Below, in pieces: positions 59,718 to 64,000 of a stretch of DNA of 64,000 nucleotides. The DNA is from JBBECE01 sp964574935 (GTDB taxonomy: Bacteria > Pseudomonadota > Alphaproteobacteria > Rhizobiales > Devosiaceae): positions 1 to 64,000 of the forward strand of contig CAZNOZ010000003.1 of NCBI GenBank assembly GCA_964574935.1, read 5' to 3'. Position numbers and translations under genes: made by a program. Under the pieces are notes generated by a model, which was given only the letters and a program-made list of their open reading frames with translations, searched no databases and had not been told where the DNA came from. Numbering within the stretch: position 1 is the stretch's first letter; each line of letters starts with the position of its first letter.

Positions 59718-60781
59718 GCCGGCGACGGCTCGACGGACACGCTCGCGGCGTGCTCGGGCAGCGGTCCCAGCCTGTCGATTCCCTCGCCGACGCGTTCGAT
59801 CAGGCGGTTGCGCGCCATTTCGTAGGCCAGCCCCAGGGCGCTCCTGAAGCCGAGTTCGTCGCTGCCGCCGTGGCTCTTGATGACGATCCCGTTGAGGCCC
59901 AGAAACACCCCGCCATTGACGCGGCGCGGATCCATCTTGCGCCGGAAGGCCCTGAGCGCCGGCCGGGCGAGCATGGCTCCGAGCCGCGACGACCAGGTCT
60001 CGGCGAGCGCGGCGCGCAGATACTCGCCAACCTGGCGGGCCGTGCCCTCGGCGGTCTTCAGGGCGATATTGCCGGCGAAGCCCTCGGTCACCACCACGTC
60101 GACGGTGCCCCTGCCGATGTCGTCGCCCTCGACGAAGCCGTGATAGCGCATCCCCGCATTCGTGGCCTCGGAGAGAAACTTCGCGGCGTCCCGCACCGCG
60201 TCGAGACCCTTGACTTCCTCGACCCCGACATTGAGGAGCCCGAGGGTGGGGCTCTTCATGTCGAACAGGGCCCGCGCCATGGCGGCGCCGAGGATCGAGA
60301 AATCGACGAGCTGGCGGCTGTCGCCGCCGACGGTGGCGCCGACATCGAGGACGATCGTGTCGGCCTTCAGGGTCGGCCAGATGGCCGCGATCGCGGGCCT
60401 GGCGATGCCGTCGATGGGCCGGAGGCAGACCGTCGCCATCGCCATGAGGGCACCGGTATTGCCGCACGAGATCGCGACGTCGGCGGCGCCGTCCTTGACC
60501 GCCTGCAGGGCGCTCCACATCGAGGAACTGCCGCGGCCGCGGCGCAGCGCCTGGGCCGGCTTGGCGTCCATCGGCACGACGGTGTCGCAATGGACGATTT
60601 CGGAGACGGTCCCGAGCCCGGGGAGCGCCGCCATGAGCGCGGAAAGCTCGGTTTCGTCGCCATGGAAGACGTAGCGGGTCGCGGGGCGCTCGGTGAGCGC
60701 CATCCGGGCGCCTCTGAGCACCGTGGCGGGACCGTTGTCGCCGCCCATGGCGTCGACCGATATCGTGATTTGAGGATTCAT
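59714..60781 (-). CDS. plsX: Phosphate acyltransferase PlsX
   Basis: Makes acyl-phosphate from acyl-ACP for phospholipid synthesis. 355 residues with ISVDAMGGDNGPATVLRGARMAL opening, ISCGNTGALMA, DVGATVGGDSRQLVDFS, and VEGDDIGRGTVDVVVTEGFAGNIALKTAEG. Start at the ATG of MNPQITIS. Coupled to fabH by a 4-bp overlap. Confidence 0.96.
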   Translation of the reverse strand: MNPQITISVDAMGGDNGPATVLRGARMALTERPATRYVFHGDETELSALMAALPGLGTVSEIVHCDTVVPMDAKPAQALRRGRGSSSMWSALQAVKDGAADVAISCGNTGALMAMATVCLRPIDGIARPAIAAIWPTLKADTIVLDVGATVGGDSRQLVDFSILGAAMARALFDMKSPTLGLLNVGVEEVKGLDAVRDAAKFLSEATNAGMRYHGFVEGDDIGRGTVDVVVTEGFAGNIALKTAEGTARQVGEYLRAALAETWSSRLGAMLARPALRAFRRKMDPRRVNGGVFLGLNGIVIKSHGGSDELGFRSALGLAYEMARNRLIERVGEGIDRLGPLPEHAASVSVEPSPA

Positions 60782-60856
60782 CGACAAAGCTGGAAGGGCC
60801 GGCGCACGGGGCACCTTATCGTCGAAAAGGGGCGAGGCAAGCCTTTTGAGAGCATA

Positions 60857-61402
60857 TCAACCTTGCGGCGAGCGCGGCTTGAGGGCCTTGAGCGCCGCGA
60901 AGGGGGACGCCCGGTCGGCATCCGGGCCGGCCGGGGCCTCCTCGAGACGGGCGCCGGGGGCGCGCGGATAGGGATCGAGGGCGAGCGACAGGGTCTCGAT
61001 CAGAAGCGGGGCGAAATCGAGCACTTCGCCGTCGAACCAGTCCGGCTCGTCCTCGGCTTCCGGATCGACGAGGACGTGCTTCTGCGCGGTGTCCGGGCCT
61101 TCGAGAAAAACGCGGTCGATGGTTTCGTGCACAGAGGCGTCGACCGGCTCGAGGGTGATCACGCATTGCTGGCGAACCGCGGCGTCGAGTTCGCCGCTCA
61201 CCCGCAGGCCGCCGCGGAAGGGCGCCACGTTGATCGCGGCGGTGAAGCGGTCGACGCCAAGGATGCCGAGCCGCGAGGCGATCGCCTCGAGCGCCTCGGC
61301 GTCGGCCTCGATGCGCACCTTGCGGCCGGCCGGCGGCACCCGGGCGAGCCGCACCCGCGTGCCGAGCAGGGTCGAAAGATCTGCTTCAGGCGTCGGTTTC
61401 AT
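60857..61402 (-). CDS. DUF177/YceD family protein
   Basis: 181-residue member of the YceD (large ribosomal RNA subunit accumulation) family, common upstream of plsX in alphaproteobacteria. Recognisable core: VAPFRGGLRVSGELDAAVRQQCVITLEPV, and DPEAEDEPDWFDGEVLDFAPLLIETLSLALDPYPRAPGA. Its 5' end overlaps the CBP3-like gene by 17 bp. Function: 23S rRNA-related, from family knowledge only. Confidence 0.9.
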   Translation of the reverse strand: MKPTPEADLSTLLGTRVRLARVPPAGRKVRIEADAEALEAIASRLGILGVDRFTAAINVAPFRGGLRVSGELDAAVRQQCVITLEPVDASVHETIDRVFLEGPDTAQKHVLVDPEAEDEPDWFDGEVLDFAPLLIETLSLALDPYPRAPGARLEEAPAGPDADRASPFAALKALKPRSPQG

Positions 61403-61916
61403 GGGGGGCGAACTCCAGGTGGCCGGCAACGATGTCGTCGGCCGATTGCGCGGCGAGCGCGGCGGCCTGCCGCCGGCAGTAGGTGGCGAGCTCGGCGGCG
61501 GCGTTGGGCTCCTGGTCGTAGACGTTGCGCGACAGCGCGGCGGTGAGCGCCGCGGCGTCGGAGAGGTCCAGCGCCTCGCCGACGCTGGCCAGAAGCCCAT
61601 AGAACATCTCGGTCATGCGGGCGACGCGGCGCGGCACGGACAGGTCGCCCACGCCCATCTCGCGCAGTGAGCGATCCATGTCCCGGAAGAACAGATCGAA
61701 CAGCGCCTGGGCGAATCGTCTGGCTTGCGGCTCCCGGCGCAGCCGGTGCAGGACCAGCGCCACGTGCAGCGACAAGAGGTCGAAGCGGCCGGTCGCGGTG
61801 TCGGCGATCCCCCATTCGAGGAACGGGCGGGGGTGTCGGGATTGCGCCACAATCGGTGTGTAGACGGCCACTGCCGCGTCACCCAGGCGGTCTTTGCGGA
61901 ATGGAAACGGCATCAT
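61386..61916 (-). CDS. Ubiquinol-cytochrome c chaperone (CBP3/UQCC1 family)
   Basis: Helps assemble cytochrome b of the bc1 complex. 176 residues with the CBP3 pattern: YTPIVAQSRHPRPFLEWGI, TGRFDLLSLHVALVLHRL and FFRDMDRSLREMGVGDLSVPRRVARMTEMFYGLL. Two adjacent ATG codons; I used the first. Divergent from bamE; upstream of DUF177 and plsX, the conserved order. Confidence 0.92.
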   Translation of the reverse strand: MMPFPFRKDRLGDAAVAVYTPIVAQSRHPRPFLEWGIADTATGRFDLLSLHVALVLHRLRREPQARRFAQALFDLFFRDMDRSLREMGVGDLSVPRRVARMTEMFYGLLASVGEALDLSDAAALTAALSRNVYDQEPNAAAELATYCRRQAAALAAQSADDIVAGHLEFAPHETDA

Positions 61917-61980
61917 TGCGCTTCTTTGCGGGGCGTTTGGCTCGGCGAGCCGCGACTGGCGGGTGGCGTGGACGGACTGC

Positions 61981-62009
61981 TTGCCACGGCGCGGGTTTGG
62001 CGGCTACAC
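61981..62009 (+). promoter_or_regulatory. Candidate promoter of bamE
   Basis: TTGCCA (61981-61986), 17 bp, CTACAC (62004-62009), 64 bp before the ATG. The -10-like CTACAC also occurs before tRNA-Asn. Confidence 0.45.
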
Positions 62010-62073
62010 AGGGCCGGCGCGTCGCGAACGCCCATCACAGCCAAGCCGTCCCCCGGCGCGGAGAATGTAGTTG

Positions 62074-62544
62074 ATGTCCCTTCGCCATTCCATAGTGCCC
62101 GCCGTTGCGATCACCCTCCTCATGGCACTGGGGAGCGGGCTTGCGGGATGCGCCAATACCGGGCTCGCCTTCTCCAAGACGCGCACCGAGGGCTTTTCGA
62201 TCCCCGAGGACGCCTTGCAGCAGATCCGGCCCGGCGTCTCCAGGGACTTCGTCGAGATCGTCCTGGGTTCGCCGCAGACCACCAACACGTTGGGCGCCGA
62301 GCTCGCCTTCTATTACATCGAGACCAAGGTCGCCGAGACCGAGTTCGGCGCCAGCCGGCCCGTCGAGCGGACGGTGCTGGCGGTTTATTTCGATTCCAAC
62401 AACCGGGTGACCGACAAGGCCGTCTACACCCTGCAGGACGGCAAGGTGTTCGCCACCGTGCCGCGTCGGACGCCGGGCTACGGGGATGACGAGACCTTCG
62501 TCCAGGCGATCCTGAAGTCGGTCAGCGGCATCAACCTCTTCTAG
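62074..62544 (+). CDS. bamE: Outer membrane protein assembly factor BamE (SmpA/OmlA)
   Basis: Lipoprotein of the BAM complex. 156 residues with a lipobox SGLAGC (Cys near residue 26) and the BamE fold: ALQQIRPGVSRDFVEIVLGSPQTT, then AFYYIETKV and ERTVLAVYFDSNNRVTDKAVYTLQDG. Start is the ATG after GGAGAA; a TTG directly upstream is discounted. Divergent from the CBP3 gene. Confidence 0.93.
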   Translation: MSLRHSIVPAVAITLLMALGSGLAGCANTGLAFSKTRTEGFSIPEDALQQIRPGVSRDFVEIVLGSPQTTNTLGAELAFYYIETKVAETEFGASRPVERTVLAVYFDSNNRVTDKAVYTLQDGKVFATVPRRTPGYGDDETFVQAILKSVSGINLF

Positions 62545-62557
62545 GGCCGCCCCGGTC

Positions 62558-63775
62558 TCAGGCCGGCGCCCGCCGACCGTTCATCACGCACCAGCCCAGC
62601 AGGGCCAACCCGACGAGCACGATCGGGAAGGCCAGGACGTTGATCGACTGCCAGCCGATGGTGTGCAGCAATACCCCGGAGCCGATCGAGGCGACGGCCA
62701 TGGCGCCGAAGACCAGCGGTTCGTTGAGTGCCTGGGCGCGTTCGGCCTCCTCGGGCGCGTAGGCGCCGGTCAGCATCGTCGTCGAGCCGATGAACCCGAA
62801 ATTCCAGCCGACGCCGAGCATCACCAGCGCGACGGAGAAATGAAGCACGGAGACGCCGTTCAGGTTCACGAAGGCGCACCCGGCGATCAGCACCAGACCG
62901 ATCGCAATGGTGGCGGGTGCCCCGATCCTCGAGATGACCCAGCCGGTGATCAGGCTGGGAAGGTACATCGCCACGATGTGCGCCTGGATGGCGCCGGTCG
63001 CTTCGGCGGGTGAGTGCCCCCAAACCGTGACCATCGCCAGGGGCGCGGCGACCATCACGAAGGTCATCAGGGCGTAGCTGATCATGGCGGTCGCGATCGG
63101 CACGAAGACCGTGGGGCTGCGCAGGAGCTCCCTTGTCGAGCGTCCGGGCGCGTCCCCCGGCTTGGGATGGCGCGGCGGCGCCAGGCGGGTGAAGGAGAGA
63201 ACCACGAACCCGATCGCCGACAACCCGACGATGCCGAGAAACGACCCCGCGAACGGAGCCCCGGCGAACAGGTCCTTGCCGAACAGGGCCGTTTGCGGGC
63301 CGATGATGCCGGCGGCCACTCCTCCCACCAGCACCAGGGAGATGGCGCGGGCCCTGAGATCGCCGGAAACGCTGTCGGCGATGGCGAAGCGGTATTGCTG
63401 CACGAAGGCGGCGGAGGTGCCTACAAAGAAGAGGGACGCGCAGAACAGCCAGAACGAGCCAAGAATGATCGAGTAGAACGCCACGACGCCCGCCGCGATC
63501 CCCACCGCGGCGCCGAGCATCAGGCCCTTTCTGCGGCCCAATCCGTGGATGATCCGGGTGGCCGGCAGCGCCGACAGCGCCAGCCCGACGATTGTCGCGG
63601 TCATCGGCAGGGTGGCGAGCGCCGGATCGGGCGCCAGCGAGATGGCGGCCAACGCGGCGGCGGAAACGACAACCGCCTGGTTGGAGGAGACGGTGGCCAT
63701 CGAGGTCGTCAGCAGTGCGATGTTGCGGTACGCGGTGCCGCGTTGCGTCCAGGGCGGGCTGGCTTGCTGCGTCAC
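62558..63775 (-). CDS. Major facilitator superfamily exporter
   Basis: 405-residue, twelve-helix transporter. The N-terminal half has AALSALPATRIIHGLGRRKGLMLGA (MFS loop 2-3 signature GxxxDxxGRRK-like). A central charged loop (RLAPPRHPKPGDAPGRS) and the second half complete the fold. Probably a proton-linked exporter of an unknown small molecule. The GTG start overlaps the nusB stop (GTGA), so it is translated with nusB. Convergent with bamE (13 bp). Confidence 0.87.
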   Translation of the reverse strand: MTQQASPPWTQRGTAYRNIALLTTSMATVSSNQAVVVSAAALAAISLAPDPALATLPMTATIVGLALSALPATRIIHGLGRRKGLMLGAAVGIAAGVVAFYSIILGSFWLFCASLFFVGTSAAFVQQYRFAIADSVSGDLRARAISLVLVGGVAAGIIGPQTALFGKDLFAGAPFAGSFLGIVGLSAIGFVVLSFTRLAPPRHPKPGDAPGRSTRELLRSPTVFVPIATAMISYALMTFVMVAAPLAMVTVWGHSPAEATGAIQAHIVAMYLPSLITGWVISRIGAPATIAIGLVLIAGCAFVNLNGVSVLHFSVALVMLGVGWNFGFIGSTTMLTGAYAPEEAERAQALNEPLVFGAMAVASIGSGVLLHTIGWQSINVLAFPIVLVGLALLGWCVMNGRRAPA

Positions 63776-64000
63776 TTTTCCGGTTCCGCCTCGAATTCAC
63801 TGCGCCGCCTTGCGTGCGCCAGGCGGTCGAGCACCGCGTTGACGAGCTTCGGCTCGTCCCCCGAGAAGAAGGCCCGCGCGACATCGACATACTCGACGAT
63901 CGCCACCCGGGCGGGGATATCCGCACGAAAGCACAATTCGAAAGTGCCGGCGCGCAGAATCGCGCACAGGGTCTTGTCCAGGCGGCCCAGCGGCCAGTCG
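63772..64000 (-). CDS. nusB: Transcription antitermination protein NusB, C-terminal part (cut by window edge)
   Basis: The final 75 residues or so of NusB: DWPLGRLDKTLCAILRAGTFEL is the classical C-terminal block, followed by PARVAIVEYVDVARAFFSGDEPKLVNAVLDRLA, the conserved region that ends the protein. It binds NusE and boxA of rRNA leaders. The start and N-terminal half lie beyond the right edge. Confidence 0.95.
   Translation of the reverse strand, partial: DWPLGRLDKTLCAILRAGTFELCFRADIPARVAIVEYVDVARAFFSGDEPKLVNAVLDRLAHARRRSEFEAEPEK

Noticed and set aside
1..64000. Mobile elements, prophage, CRISPR array or att sites next to the tRNAs
   Set aside because: No transposase, integrase or phage genes, no CRISPR-like repeats, and no direct repeats of tRNA 3' ends were noticed.

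Overview
This window is a high-GC alphaproteobacterial chromosome segment. It is most likely from the order Hyphomicrobiales (Rhizobiales), judging by gene content and order rather than any database match. Diagnostic blocks are valS-popZ(DUF2497)-tolC-pcm; argC-rpsI-rplM-ctaA; recJ-glpX-hom-aminotransferase; MerR-ihfA-fabH-plsX-YceD-CBP3 divergent from bamE; and cysK-alaX-sseA beside metC and AapJ-type binding proteins. Seven tRNA genes are present (Cys-GCA, Asn-GTT, Pro-TGG, Arg-TCT, Glu-TTC, Glu-CTC, Pro-GGG). I see no insertion sequence, prophage, CRISPR array or rRNA. One run of 100 N (47429-47528) marks an assembly gap inside a gene. Both window ends cut genes (valS on the left, nusB on the right).

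Layout. 0-9 kb: valS start, polar organiser popZ, a small oxidase-like membrane protein, a polyol dehydrogenase, tolC, pcm, tRNA-Cys, mobA and a PAS-GGDEF-EAL protein. 9-11.5 kb: a CIO-type cytochrome bd oxidase operon with a 37-residue third subunit. 12.4-22 kb: sulfur metabolism (cysD, fused cysN-cysC, cysK, alaX, sseA, metC) with two tandem amino-acid binding proteins that have no permease beside them. 22-30 kb: tRNAs, bacterioferritin, complex I accessory subunit, sulfotransferase, cold-shock/DUF192 pair, glyoxalase, CPBP protease, M15 peptidase and a cyclopropane synthase-like enzyme. 30-43 kb: recJ, glpX, hom, a DUF2652-SRPBCC fusion, a DksA-like regulator, aminotransferase, phosphotriesterase-like protein, argC, a GT1 glycosyltransferase and ribosomal proteins S9/L13. 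43-55 kb: heme A synthase, then an exopolysaccharide locus (deacetylase, Wzc-like copolymerase, Wza-like exporter, GT4, polyprenyl-phosphate glycosyl-1-phosphate transferase, Wzy/ligase). 55-64 kb: housekeeping cluster from MerR and ihfA through fabH, plsX and bamE to an MFS exporter and nusB.

Functional themes. The cysDNC genes make APS and PAPS, cysK/sseA/metC handle cysteine and methionine sulfur, and a PAPS-type sulfotransferase lies about 9 kb away. The polysaccharide locus carries the parts of a Wzx/Wzy-type pathway except a flippase. Its copolymerase has a very long acidic linker and a kinase-like domain that has lost its nucleotide-binding motif. A perfect TTAA-N7-TTAA box inside this locus suggests CtrA (cell-cycle) control. 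The least explained items are the degenerate kinase-like copolymerase, the cyclase-like DUF2652-SRPBCC protein, a 4 x 16 bp tandem repeat between ctaA and a DUF2842 gene, and a roughly 105 bp imperfect palindrome between the exporter and the GT4 gene.
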